NCBI RefSeq assembly: GCF_042100115.1
Contig: NC_091273.1
Location: 3,410,001 to 3,474,000 of the forward strand
DNA from: Alternaria dauci
Lineage: Eukaryota; Ascomycota; Dothideomycetes; Pleosporales; Pleosporaceae
Length of the DNA: 64,000 nucleotides
Direction of reading: 5' to 3'
Under the pieces are notes generated by a model. That model saw only the letters and a list, made by a program, of their open reading frames with translations. It was not told the origin of the DNA and did not search any database. Positions 13,401 to 25,072 of this stretch are shown in pieces (the stretch's first letter is position 1; the number at the start of each line of letters is the position of its first letter). The position numbers and the translations under genes were made by a program.

Positions 13401-14723
13401 CACTCTGCGACCGCGCATCTGGAACGCCCCACCATAGAAGCTTTTGAATAGATTTAGTAGCGGCAGATGGGTGAGTGGTGGTAGGCCGTAAGCGCAATCA
13501 CCCCCTCTCTCGGTTGCGCGAGAGACAAAGTCAAAAAATGAGCGCGGCGTTCAATTACGGAATTCGCGCATGCAGCCCATCTACTCTTGACATGTAAGCT
13601 CGCAAATGAGGCTGGTGACATGCACCCGCATGGACTAGCCAGGTAGCTATACATGTGGAGGAGATGTGATGGTGGTACCTTAGTGGACAGAGACAAGGTC
13701 ATCTGTCGATGGTTTTCCGATCTGGATTTCTTTTTTCCCGTGATGCTGGGTGAGATATTCGGGGGGTAAGCTGATGCCCTTCATTGCGGTGATTTTCTTA
13801 TGGCAGTCTCTGCCGTTACGGTTGTTCACTTTGCTGTCTGGGAAGGCTTCGTGTAGAGAGAGAGCTTCACAACCGACTCATTGAGTCGAGGCGATGGAAA
13901 CGAATATCCCCCGACCACGCAATGGAACAAAACTACCCGAAGACGCGCATCATGATACCCGATGTGATGTTTTGATGGCCTGGGATGGGGCGTACTGACC
14001 TGCTCAGTCCCCAGACCCATTCTTGTCACGTCTCTTGCACTGGCTGATACACTCGTTTCCTCATCAGCAGGCATCTCTGCCTAGGGTTCCAAGTCCTCGA
14101 GCTTCTTCAGTGACTCCTGTACAGAAAAAAGACTGCGTTGCGATGTATGTGCTGGTGGTAGAAATAATTTCCATAGCACTACTCGCGGACATGTCTTGCA
14201 TACATGGAGACAAAATCTGACGATTCAAAAGCGCCGTGGACGCAACTCGGCCCTTTGACGGCACCTCCAATGCGGTCTAGAATTACATGACTCAACTCAA
14301 ACTGTATATTGTACCTGCTCCTGCCGCGCGTACTCATGCATGCTATCCAAAGTTAGCCCGACATGTCATACACACAGGTGCAACACAGAGGGAATCACAA
14401 AGTACTGGTGCATGCAGGTGGAAGTAAAGTCTGCCGATCAAGGGTACGTTGATCATTTACGAGATATCTCAAGCGTCAAAAAAAAGTGACGAGAGCGTTC
14501 ATGCTATGCTACGCCAGCTGAACGACACTTTGTGAAGTTGACAAAAGAAAAAGAAACAGAAGCTGGTCAGACACCACGCTATGTGGTATAGTAAAAAAAG
14601 CAAAAGATGGTGGTGATACATGAACCAGAAAACGCCCTTTGCACATGTCTTCGTGCTACATGCATGTATCATAGATACCGTACCCGCAGACAAGAACCCA
14701 AAAGAAAATCTAAGAAACGACGC
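10439..14723. other. 4.3 kb gene desert
   Basis: No frame longer than about 110 codons shows a domain, and no chain of frames could be spliced into a convincing protein on either strand. A run of nine C lies at 13245-13253. The stretch is long compared with the other gaps in this window, so it may hold a decayed repeat or a non-coding transcript, but nothing in it can be named. The right-hand end includes the 3' flank of the Rad9/Crb2-like gene. Confidence 0.5.
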
Positions 14724-17700
14724 TTATTCCTCAATGAGCGCACCCAAGATCAGACTCTGTATGACAAACTCCGCGCATGTAATCTTGATCTTATTTCCAC
14801 CGACTTCTCCTTTGATAAGGAGCTCTTCGTGAACCTCTGCGTCATCCCTCTTTCTCTTCTTGCTCTTCTTCGCTTTCCCGCTCGCAGCAGGCTTCTCGGT
14901 ACCAAGGAGGATAGCGGCAGCCTCGGCGATGCTACCTTCTCCATTATCCACATATACCCAGTCCCACTTGCCATTGGTGAGCATATCAGATGCGGCGGCG
15001 AGGTCGGCGCAGCGACCGACTGTGGCAGAGCCAAGAGCGTGAGAGAGGAAGACAAACGGTTGTCGCTTTTCGATTTCTTTCTTGGATTTGCCGGTGACGA
15101 GGAGGACATTCTGGTCTTGGAAAAGAAGGTCACGACCCTGGATGGTTTGAGCGAAAGTGATATCTTCATCAGCAGGATCGTAAGCAGTCATTGTGCGCGA
15201 CCGGACGACACCATTCGGGTCGAGGAATTTAGATACGCCAGCGGGTAGAAGATATCGCATAAAGTGTACAGCGCGTGACGCGTTGAGTGAGTCGTGGATC
15301 CAGCGCAAATGCAGACATGGGACGTTGAGCGCAAGTGCTTGGACGTATTTTGTGCTGCGAGAATGCGAGTCCGAGATGAGAGCGACGAAGCCCAGATCTT
15401 TATATGCCTGCTTAAGCACGAGTCCAGCTGACCCTTCGATGGTAGAGGCTGACCTACGGCGACTCTGGGACGATGTCGGTGCTTCCGCTGGCTCACTCTC
15501 AAATAGCTCGTGAAAACCTTGTTCCAGGACCTGTCCGCCATTGGTCTTGATTTGCCTAGCAACAATCTCCTTGTCCACGTCCGCTGCGGTGGAGGTTAGG
15601 ACAAAAGCCATGTTCGTGAATACACCGCTACTGGATCGAGTGGTAGATGCCACAGACGCTGCGCGTGTAGTGACATCCTTCAGTAGCGACGGTACTGCCG
15701 TTCCTCGCCGGGTAAAAGAAGGCGTTGTAAAGGGATCATTAATCGGAGTGCCAATGTGAGAAGCCGATTTAGCGGGCGAAATGAGCGGAAAAAAGTTGAA
15801 GGACCGATCGCGAAGTCGTTTCCAAAGACCAGATGTCAGGTAGATGCTAGCCATAGGTACCGAGATGTGCTCAGCTGGAGGCATCGTCCTGCCTCTCGGC
15901 AAGCTCTCCCTGGGTCGCTCCTCTAAAATTATAGTGGTGTATCCACGCTGATCAGTAGTGGGGAACTCCTCACCACCGAGATCGTCGATCTTGTCCTTGA
16001 AACCGACAACAACATAAGTGTTCTTCTTCATGCCAGTCTCGTCCACCTTGACATGATCACCCCGGCGGAGATCTAATGCCCGAACATGAACTGCATCCAT
16101 GGACGTGGTGTTACCGTCGTCGTAGCGTATCTGCAGCTGGCGAGCAGTTGCGCGACCGATGCATGTGGCAGGGTAATAATGGCTCCCTGGCCAGGAAGCA
16201 AACACTCGGTTTGGTACAATGACTTCCCCTGGTGGAGTTACCACTCGTTGCGGCATGCCCTCAAGCGATCTTTCGACGTTGCTTGAATGAGGTCCGGAGC
16301 TAATGGGCTCGTCTGGCTCCCTATCCGCATCGTGCATCTCAACATCGGCTGACTTGTTGGAGACGATTTCCCGAGGCTTCGTAGGCGTGAGTGGAGTACT
16401 TGTCCGAACACCCAAAGACGCTTTCGGTTTCGATGGGGAATTTGCTGGTGAAGACAAGCTCTGCAGGAGTTCTCGAGACACCGACTTGAGAGCACCCTGC
16501 CTCTCTTTCTTAGCTCTGCTAGATTTTGGTAGGGCCTTGGATTTCAACGACGTCGTCCGTTTGTACGGGGCCTGTACCGCTTCTCTTTCACGCGTGGCGG
16601 CAATAGCACCTTGGTTTTCTCGTGCGCGGACTGATGCAGTTGGCGGAGTTTCCTCAAGTTCTTGCTGTATTTGTTCGAGACGGGGTGACGGAGGCGCGTC
16701 TGAAAGTGACTCTGTATCTGTGGTCGCTTTTGATGGACTGTGAAGGACATTGCGCTTCGCAGTGTATGTAACCTTGCGCCTCTTCGTTGATAGGAGAGCC
16801 GGTAAAGTTGGAGCCACGAAAGCATCGTCGTCATCTTCGAGACCACTCAGTCGCGGCATTTCAACTTCGTCCTCTGCTGCTGACTGCTGTGTTTCGGGAA
16901 GATTGTAGATATCATCAATAGAATGAATGCGATTCTCTCCGCGGATCACATCACTTTCATTGCCTCTTGAGCTGACAGGTGCCGGCTTGTTTGACTCAGA
17001 TCTAGGGCGCTCTTCGTGAGCAGAGTGGAAAGCCTCCGTACTGATGGTGTCATGATATACAGTAGTTCCCTCCTCTGCGATGCCGGTAGGACCCTTGTCT
17101 GAAAAGAAGGAGGGCTGTGTCTCGTCGAGTGCATCAGTCTCTGGAACAGTGCTCTGACGTCGCATGCTCGGTGGTTTGGGCGGCTTTTTCATCTCGTTAC
17201 GCCGTGACGAGTCGCGGTCACGGATATCTTCCGCAAGCTGAGGATTTTCCAACTTCTCTAGAACTTCGCGTTCAGTTTCCTCGTGCACCTTACTGGGTTG
17301 GATGAGATCCAGTTCCTTTTCTGAGTCGTCACCATGGTACTTTATGGCAGCCTTATGTTCGAGATCCTCGTCCGCGAGCGGTAGGTCGTCGTCATCATCC
17401 ATGACTATATCTTCGTCCAGGGTCGGTGTAGCAGTATCCCGCCCAGCCACTCCCTCCGCATACTCGTCATATGTGTGCTCATCGTACTCCACATCGTCTT
17501 CTTCGACTCGCTCATCGTCGGGTCCCACAAGGGGAGGGCTGCTTGGTACGCGCTCTTCGCCGTCAGGAGTCTTGTCCTCGTCTGTACTAGATCTGGGTGG
17601 CAATGGAGGCATTGACGAAGAGATGATCTGACTTGTGTAACCTGTCTTGGTAGCCATGGTGGTCTGATTGATGCTGTATTGGTTCGTCGATGGTGACGAC

Positions 17701-19491
17701 GGGAACCGTAGCGATTTTGGTCGTGGTACACTGTCAAAGTTTGCAGTCGCATCTGGTTGCGAGTCCATGACAGCGATCGATTCCCTGCTGCTATGAGGTC
17801 GATTTGTCTCCTGCAGATGCTGTTGCAGTTCTGAGTTGCGTTGTTGTATTCCGCGTTGCAGTTGCGAGGAGGAGGTTCCTTGCTGGGTGGAATTCCGTGA
17901 AGGCTGACCTGAAGGGGTATGATAAGGATGCGAAGAAGTCTTAGGAACCTGCACGCTATTGTCATTGCTATTGCGCCTTACTGTAGTCCGTGTGGTATGG
18001 ATTGCGTCCTGCGACGGCTCGTCGGGGTACTGTTCGGTATTGTGCTCATTCACTCCATTTACCACAATGGATTGCGACGCCTCATCCATGGTCTCGTCAC
18101 CGTCATCATCGTCATGGAACTCGCTGTGTACGCCAGCTCGCCCGTTCTTCGACTTGAGAGGCGACGGATAACCGACGTCTGCCACGCGCTTCCTCCCGGA
18201 TCGTGGCACCAGTGGTGTAGGTACTGAAATGTGTGATAACGAGCTAGCAGCCCGACGGTGGGCATTTTCCCTTGCCTTTTGTGCCTTGACTTTCCTGCTA
18301 AGCTCTTGCCAGCTATCCTGCTCTATAGTCATGCTATGGTCTTCTCCGACAGAATTCTTCCTCCTCTCTTGGGACTGCTTCACTGTAACGTAGTCAGTTC
18401 GTGGCTCGCTGGATGACCGCATGATAGGATCTGATTTCGGAGTGTTGGGCTGTATGGCTTTGATCGGGCTGGAGTAGGCGGGAATCGGACTGGAGTGTCG
18501 CAAGTGGCTGAAATTGGGCGAAGGGCGTGTGAATACGACATCCTCAGTGACGCCGCCCACTGCAGGCGAGGTAGGCGCCTGGGTGTTGTTGAAGGCTTGT
18601 GTGAGGGAGATGTGCTGCAAGCCGCCATCAGCTCCATTGCCAAACGCCGGGAAGAAACGTGAGGGGGACGCAGCAGTAGCGGGCGTGGTATTGATGCGCA
18701 TAGCTGAGCTGGAGCTGCCCGTGTTCCTGTTCCTGTTTGCCAATGCCGGTGTTTGGAACTTGAGAGGGCTCGTAGGTGCCATGGTGTTCTGCGCATCCGC
18801 AGCGTCGTCAGCATCGATTACGGTAGGGCTGGTGGGTGTGGGCATGCGCTCGTCCTGGCTGGATGCGGCCGTATCCATCTCGTCTGTAGGCAGATCTTCG
18901 GCATGATCGTCATCCGAGTGGTCAACGAAGAGCGACTTGGGAGCGCTGTACTCTCTGCCCTCGCTTGTGTATATACCACTCGTCCATGTCTTCAGCATCT
19001 GACTGTCCGGCTGAGTGTCTCCCGGCGCGTCCATCATGTTGAAGCTGTGGTACATCTTGAAAGCCCCGCTCCCTTCTTTTATATTGCCAGTAGAAGTTGG
19101 CGCGCTGTGATGGTTGGGCAGGGCGGGTTTGACATGTTTTGTGGCCGCAGCGCGTCGTGGGGGAAGAGCGCGATTGAACGGGGAAAGCGCAACGGGCGGC
19201 AGGTGCAGGGAGGCGTAATCCGGGTGGAGGCCCAGGGCCGAGACAGAAGGAGCGCGAGTGCCCGAGTGAGGGCTCTCGGTCGATGTGGTGAAGTGGAATG
19301 GCTTGTCGCTGCAGGCCCGTTGCCTGAGGGCCTGGGAGAGTTGAGATGGGTCCTTTGGAGTGGCGTCAGTCGACCAACTCCAGCGATCGGCGACCGGGGT
19401 GCGACGCGCCATCCCGGACGCGACGGAGAAGACGGGTACTTACATCGTAGAAGAGATCCCCAAGCACTGTAGGCGCCTGCGAGTCTTCCAT
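14724..19491 (-). CDS. Rad9/Crb2-type DNA damage checkpoint mediator
   Basis: A 16-codon first exon (19491-19444) and one long exon (19352-14724) encode about 1558 aa. The 91 nt intron has donor GTAAGT and a CTGAC branch site. An alternative acceptor at CCCAG, 24 bases further on, is also in phase. The large first two thirds are disordered and rich in Ser/Thr, with many SQ and TQ dipeptides typical of ATM/ATR kinase targets. A Tudor-like fold follows at about residues 1055-1130 (FASWPGSHYYPAT, then LQIRYDDGN). Tandem BRCT repeats occupy roughly 1250-1558 (VFTNMAFVLTS, LRWIHDSL). This order, SQ/TQ region then Tudor then BRCT pair, is that of Saccharomyces Rad9, S. pombe Crb2 and animal 53BP1. 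Such proteins read methylated histones at breaks and recruit the Rad53/Cds1/Chk1 kinases. A Lys-rich patch (KAKKSKKRKRDD) near the end may be a nuclear localisation signal inside the last BRCT insert. Confidence 0.93.
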
Positions 19492-20200
19492 TGCGAAAGC
19501 TCATCACCAAATGCACTCGAGAGCAGAGTGCAGTTCCCCACTGTTCACATGTCTTACTTTGCCTGCAATCAGCCGAGACGGTTACGCGCCAATTAACGCG
19601 TAGTCATGTGCCAGTCGGTGGCCATGCGCAGCGCTTCTTCTCCGCCGCTTTGAGCGCGGGACGTCATACTCCTACCGCATCCATGCACTATGGGCTGATG
19701 TACTCGCATTGCCGGCCGACGTTTGCTGTATAGGTACAGTGTCCTTTGAAAGACACCAACATACCTTGCGCTATTCACCAAGGTCCGGCAGATGGCCTGC
19801 ACAAGACTCCTCGTGCATGCAAGAGGCGGAGTGACTACAGCTCTTCATACAGGTTCTGGTAAACCACTCAGTGCTGTCGCGCAGAACAATACAAGATGTC
19901 TTTGTAGTTTCCTCTGGCAGCATAGTTCAACCCCACTTCGTTTGTCTCACGGGCGAGAATACGCAAAGAAAGGACTCGTGTCATTCAATTGACATGGAAT
20001 TTGTACGCGTGTTAATCAGCCTCCTTGCCATCCTGTCAAGATGTGCTCCACTCCAAAACTCACACCTCCCTCGTGTTCTAGTGCTCCTCTTCTTCTCCTT
20101 CTCAATGACTTCATCTTCCATCTCTCCTGCACCTCGAGCTCATCTCCCCTGTTCCTCCTCAGTTCCTCAATCGCTTCACTCCACATTGACAGCTACACTC
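19492..20200. other. upstream region of the Rad9/Crb2-like gene
   Basis: This runs from the checkpoint gene's start to the 3' end of the SDHC gene, both on the minus strand. A pyrimidine-rich block around 20070-20170 would be purine-rich in the SDHC 3' UTR. No gene was seen. Confidence 0.5.
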
Positions 20201-20823
20201 CTATCCGAGGAAGGTGTAGTACAAGCTGAATGCGACGGTCAAACCGACAGCGGTCCACCCAGTGCGGATAACCTGCTGGTTCTTGAAACCGATGCCGACG
20301 TCCCAGGACAGATGCCTCAAGCCGTTGAAGCTGTGGAAGAAGAAGGGGAAAGCGTAGAAAGCCTTTAGTCCCGCCTTCGCAGCCGCTGGCCAAGCAGCGA
20401 CGGTGGCCACCATCGACTGCGTCTCCAGGTGCCATCCAGTGTAGGGGGCAATCAGATAGGCGATGCCGAAGAGGTAGAGGGAGCCCGAGAGGGTAATGCC
20501 GGTGATTCGGTTGAGCGACGAGGCGTACCAGGTGATTTGGGGCTTGTAGATGGCCAGGTGGGGGGAGACAGGGCGGTTGATACGCTGTTTCGCGAGGATC
20601 TCGGCGGCTTCAGACTGCGAGGCGTGTTCGGTTGCTGCGAGTCTATATCACAAATTGTCAGCATCGTTGTGCGCATGGATGGTATTCATCATTGTAGTGG
20701 CCGGGGAGAGCTTGATGCTGTTATGACATACCTCCGCTGAACCATGCGTCCCACGGGCTGTACCCTCAGACCAGGCGCGGCGGCCCGTCGCAGACCAAGC
20801 TGAAATACCCGCTGAGAAGCCAT
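20201..20823 (-). CDS. sdhC: succinate dehydrogenase cytochrome b subunit (SDHC)
   Basis: Exons 20823-20732 and 20642-20201 encode 177 aa; the intron is 89 nt (GTATGT to GATATAG). The N-terminus is Arg-rich and lacks acidic residues (about 30 aa), as expected of a mitochondrial presequence. The mature part shows the complex II anchor signatures: RPVSPHLAIYKPQ, then SLNRITGITLSG at the ubiquinone site, and HSFNGLRHLSWD, whose first histidine is the expected axial ligand of haem b. Three membrane spans follow the usual SDHC layout. The protein anchors the SdhA/SdhB heads in the inner mitochondrial membrane and passes electrons to ubiquinone. The Ser and Arg of SLNR lie in the pocket where carboxamide fungicides bind in related fungi. 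It is divergent from the WDR89-like gene, sharing an 826 bp region. Confidence 0.96.
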
Positions 20824-21649
20824 TGTGCAGTTTCTCCGATGCCAATCGACAGAGCTGTCAGGTGTCGTGTGGTGATGGTCGACCGTCTATGATGCGCAAC
20901 GCCGCCAGCCCAAATCTTCCCGATTCCCGAGGTCCCCCTACCGCCCAATGAGCAGCTTAGCATTACGCGACTTAGTCATCCAACTTGCGGACACCCGATA
21001 TTTTCTCGCGTGCGCGCGGCCAACTTCCTTTCCTTCACGAACCTCGATATCGCCGGCAATGAGCGCTTGCGTGCTGAACTGCGGGAATGACGGCTCATTT
21101 TGTCTGCTGGCGTTATGTCAGTGGATGGGGCTCAGGAGGGATCGGAGAGGGACTGCCTGTATTAATCGCTTGTGTCGACCAAGACCATGTCTGCACGAGT
21201 TTCATATCAAGGCTACATATTGTGTTTTTTGCGCCGTGCCTGTGCCTGTCTTACTGCATGATGCTCTCCTGAGGACGCGGTTTGATGCGAAGCTTGAAGA
21301 TGATGGCCCAACGCCGTCCTACCACTGCTGCGTTGCGCTTTCGCTAGCCAACCCCATCTTCCTGCTGCATGAGCCTGCCATGCGAAGTTTCTGACTAAGA
21401 AGCGCCGTGTTCGCCTTCACCTTTTGCATACCATGACTTCTGGTATGCCATGCGTCGAAGCCATGAGACCTGCGATGACGGTTGGGTCGAAGCAACGTTA
21501 CCACGCTCGGTGATTGCAAATTTTCTTCCCCTTCAACCTCGTCCCTACAGCGCTTTTTGCAACCCTGCAGCTAGAATAACGTGCACCCTTTTGTTTCTTC
21601 ACCACACATGCAGCGGTAACGCAGACACCCACATAGACTGAAACCGTAA
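20824..21649. promoter_or_regulatory. divergent promoter region, SDHC and WDR89-like genes
   Basis: The two genes point away from each other, so both promoters must lie in these 826 bp. I did not find a clear TATA box. The assignment is from gene orientation only. Confidence 0.5.
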
Positions 21650-23009
21650 ATGGCGCCTCTCAAACAGTTCCTCAGCACCGACGCCGGGCTTCCAGCCGGC
21701 TCGTACATCTACAAGATCATTTCGACAGCGCCACGACAAGACCCTCTCACATATTCTTTGACCAACCAACTGGCTTCTATATCTTCGGACGACTCTCTAC
21801 GCTTTCATACCGCAGACCTAAGACCTGACGGCGCGATTGCAAATGCAAATGAAAATATAACATGTTTGGAGAGAGCGAATGATGCGCCTAGCAACGTTGT
21901 TACGACGGCAGGAAGAGACGGATTGATAAGATTCTGGGACAAGAGAAGCAAGCAAAAAGCTCTACAGATAGAAAGTCGTGAGTGACGGGGATAACGCTGG
22001 TCTGGCAAAGCATAAGGAACGGAAGGCTGACCATCAGCGTAGCGCACAAACTCGTCTCAGCGCTGGTTTGCGATGCAGAAAGAAACTTCGTCGCCGCTGG
22101 TATCGAAAACCCCGAAGATGGCCCTAACAGCTCTCCAGTATACATATGGTACTTCGATATCTAACTCTCTAGTCAGTACCACATTGACTAACTTTATACT
22201 AGGGACCAGCGCAACCTATCAGCGCCTCTCCGTTCATACGTCGAGTCTCACACCGACACCGTAACAAACCTCTCCTTGCATCCTTCTCACCCTGCTCTGC
22301 TATTGTCATCTAGCACGGATGGCCTCATCAACATCTTTGACTCTGCACAAGCTGACGAAGACGACGCTTTGTACCAAGTTATCAATCATGGGTCGGCTGT
22401 CGCACATGCAGGGTTCATGTATCCTGGCACCGATATTTATGCAATCGGCACAGACGAGACGATCAGTTTTTTCTCATTGCAGAGCCAGAAAGAGGAGGAA
22501 GAGGAGCCGGCACCGAAAGTGTGGGGCGATGTTAGGGAGGGTTTGGGGTGCGAGTATGTGGTGGATATGGGATGGGCTGGGCAACAAGCTTTTGTTGCCG
22601 CAGGAAAGCATAGGTATGCCGTTATTCGATTGCTAAAACACGCAGGTAGAGCTGACTGGTTACAGCGAGAGTCTTCTCAACCTCATCCCTATCAGCAAGG
22701 GCAGCGATGGACCTCTGGACTACAGTTTCGACCTCGACAAGAGCATATCCTTTGCGGGCGCTCACGGCGAAGAAATCGTCCGCGATGCGTTCACTGATGT
22801 TCACGTATGCATATTTTCTTCGCTGAATTCCGATTCCTCATAGTTGACGACTTTCACAGACAAATACAACATACACATGCGGTGAAGACGGTCAAATCCG
22901 CGCCTGGAAACCTTCGGAAGAAAGCGGAACGAATGCCGATGAAGGGGCTGGATCGGCGAAAAAGAAGCGCAAGGACAGGAAAGAGAAGGCAAGGTACAAG
23001 CCATACTAA
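21650..23009 (+). CDS. WD40-repeat protein, WDR89-like
   Basis: Five exons (21650-21977, 22061-22148, 22203-22613, 22666-22804, 22860-23009) encode 371 aa. Every junction keeps phase, and the introns (83, 54, 52 and 55 nt) are GT-AG; those at 22149 and 22614 have TGACTAAC and GCTGAC branch sites. Four to six WD repeats are visible, with typical ends GRDGLIRFWDKRS (about 90-105), VYIWDQRN (about 135), STDGLINIFDSAQ (about 185-200) and CGEDGQIRAWKP (about 335). Layout and length match WDR89, a small conserved WD40 protein of poorly defined, probably scaffolding, function. The C-terminus is Lys/Arg-rich (KKKRKDRKEK), suggesting nuclear or nucleolar location. The first junction was chosen because donor GTGAGT with the acceptor at 22060 restores a smooth repeat (QIESPLVCDAERN); two nearer acceptors give a wrong phase. 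Confidence 0.92.
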
Positions 23010-23479
23010 TAACTGGTATGAGATGATAGACTTTTTTGCATCTCGCAAGCGAACATGCTCGGCACAGGCAAGCAGCGGCAAATTTGAGGTCACGTATCAG
23101 GCTCTCTATTGATTCCAGAGAAGGCCTATATCGGATCTGATTTCGTTTTAACTCTAGATTTGCGCTCTGATAGGGTCTCAACTTCTGCTGCGTCAATTTC
23201 TGCCTACCTATCTAAGGCTTTTATCTCCCTCATAGGCGGAGAGGCCATGATATTGTGTTTTCGTTATTAATACGGTGATTCTAGGTGGCTCGCTTATGGA
23301 TTGCCGCAGTACCATAGCGTAGAGTGGGTAGATTCAGAGTATAGCGTCGCCCACCCAATCGCTATGTGTCAAAGGCGGGATATATATACCGTCCCTGAAC
23401 TCTTCTTTTCACAAACCACTGCTTTCCGTCACCACAACAGCATACAGAAGCAAAATCATCCCAAATCCAAACGCACAAC
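23010..23479. other. intergenic region before the F-box-like gene
   Basis: This holds the 3' end of the WD40 gene and the promoter of the next gene. No additional coding frame is supported. Confidence 0.5.
23355..23388 (+). promoter_or_regulatory. CCAAT and TATA elements of the F-box-like gene
   Basis: A CCAAT pentamer (23355-23359) is followed 21 bp later by TATATATA (23381-23388), 92 bp before the ATG. The spacing fits a conventional core promoter with a short leader. It is the clearest TATA box in the window. Confidence 0.6.
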
Positions 23480-25072
23480 ATGGCTCTCGCTCTACCCCCT
23501 ATCGACATGTCCACAGCAAAGTCCAGCCCTCTCGAATCTATCCCACCAGAGATACTCACCATGATTCTAGAAGAGTCGTTGACACTCACCAAGAATGAGG
23601 GCTGCATGAAGGAACACGCTCCAGCATCGAAACTGCCGCGAGGATATGGTTTCCTTCCACGCATTCAACCACAAGTCCTTCGTTTGAACAAGAGCATCCA
23701 TGCCTTTGCAAGCGAAATCCTCGATCGCTCCAACAGATGGATTATTTTCAACATGGACTGTGCGGATCTTCTGATCGCTCGGGTAACAGCCAGCACGGGC
23801 ATGATTATTGTCGACCCGGAATCTGCACAGGCACTGCCAACTGGCATGATGCATGTCCGAGTAAAACTTTACACGCATGCATCGGTATACGCAAAGGCGC
23901 TTAGCTCTCGATGGCCCGCGGCCTTGCCCAAGCGTCAGATCCTGTTGGTACCGGCGAGTAACATCGACAGCTTCCTCAACGAGCTTCGGGGAACCGAGCT
24001 CTCTCATGCTGTTCGAGTCATGCCAGGCAAGACTTTCCAGGGTCTCTCTTGTCGTCAAAAGAAGAGAGCGGTTATTGGCGTGCACGGCTTGAGCATCTGC
24101 ATTCACGTCAGTCCAAACTACCCCGCAAACCTCATCGGTGCCACTCTCGAAAAGTTTCGGATACTACATGGACCTTTGAACGTGGTCTCTATCGTTGGTG
24201 CTCCAGACGAGCAGCAAGCCCGCCTTATCGAGACGTCTATCACTGCTCGACGTGATGCCGTTCGCGAGTCGACGTTCTCGGAGGCTTTGATGCATGTGGT
24301 TCAGCTGTTCCATCATGCTGAGCGGAGGTCCAAGGATCGTGACACTCAATCCGCTTCCTCGCTTTACGACCAAGCCCGCGAAATTATACGCAACAATCGA
24401 CTGCTGGATCGAACGCCATGGGCTGGCTATATCACCGAAGCCAGGCTCAACGAGTCTCGCTTTGAGCTTCTCATAATGAGCGCATGTACCACAAATTGGA
24501 TGGTACACAACATCATCCATGATGGTTGCTGGCGCTTCAAGACCGCCACCGAGGCGCAACTCGTGCATGTCACCCAAAGCACAGAATGGCTGCTCAACCT
24601 CGATGGCCCCAAACCCGAATTCAAAGCTTATTTGCTCTTGCTTAGCGGCTTGCATATCATCTTTTCATGCCGAATCACCGGTCAACAATCTCCGACTGCG
24701 GATGCTCTTGCTCACGGAATGGATCTCATCAACATGACCCAGTTCTTCGTCACACACATGTCGCGCAAAGAGGCTCTCGACTTTCGAGTCGCGTATAAGA
24801 TGAACAGGAGGATTGACAGTCTCGAGCCAAAATCCGCCACGGCTGCTATCGCCCATGTAGTAAAGTGCTACAAAAAATGGTTTAGCAAGAATCTCAGGCC
24901 TATCAAGTGGAGAGTTCATGAAAGTTTTGTTTCGCAACCGCTGCGGAATAGAGGGATGTTGGAGAGATTGTGGAAGATGCCGTCTCAGCCTAATAGGAAG
25001 TTGGATCGATACCGCGTTATCGATACGTTTGAGGTAGAAGAGGGCACAGAGAGAGAATACTACCTTCTTTGA
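23480..25072 (+). CDS. hypothetical protein with F-box-like N-terminus
   Basis: A single exon of 530 aa starts at CAACATGG, a good context. Residues 17-33 (PLESIPPEILTMILEES) look like the first helix of an F-box, as found in many fungal orphans of the form 'LPxEIxxxI'. The rest has alternating hydrophobic and basic segments but no repeat (LRR, WD or ankyrin) that would identify a substrate-binding part. F-box proteins link substrates to SCF ubiquitin ligases, but fungi hold many lineage-specific members without known targets, and the F-box here is short and weak. I do not recognise the C-terminal 450 residues. No signal peptide or membrane span is seen. Confidence 0.85.
   Translation: MALALPPIDMSTAKSSPLESIPPEILTMILEESLTLTKNEGCMKEHAPASKLPRGYGFLPRIQPQVLRLNKSIHAFASEILDRSNRWIIFNMDCADLLIARVTASTGMIIVDPESAQALPTGMMHVRVKLYTHASVYAKALSSRWPAALPKRQILLVPASNIDSFLNELRGTELSHAVRVMPGKTFQGLSCRQKKRAVIGVHGLSICIHVSPNYPANLIGATLEKFRILHGPLNVVSIVGAPDEQQARLIETSITARRDAVRESTFSEALMHVVQLFHHAERRSKDRDTQSASSLYDQAREIIRNNRLLDRTPWAGYITEARLNESRFELLIMSACTTNWMVHNIIHDGCWRFKTATEAQLVHVTQSTEWLLNLDGPKPEFKAYLLLLSGLHIIFSCRITGQQSPTADALAHGMDLINMTQFFVTHMSRKEALDFRVAYKMNRRIDSLEPKSATAAIAHVVKCYKKWFSKNLRPIKWRVHESFVSQPLRNRGMLERLWKMPSQPNRKLDRYRVIDTFEVEEGTEREYYLL

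Noticed and set aside
18753..19472. 239-codon plus-strand frame
   Set aside because: Antisense to the N-terminal part of the Rad9/Crb2-like gene; low-complexity shadow.
19871..20368. 165-codon plus-strand frame
   Set aside because: It overlaps the SDHC gene on the opposite strand, where the protein evidence is strong.
21982..22037. Alternative first intron of the WDR89-like gene (donor GTGACG)
   Set aside because: It is in phase but has a poor donor and leaves a stretch that fits the WD repeat less well than the GTGAGT model ending at 22060.
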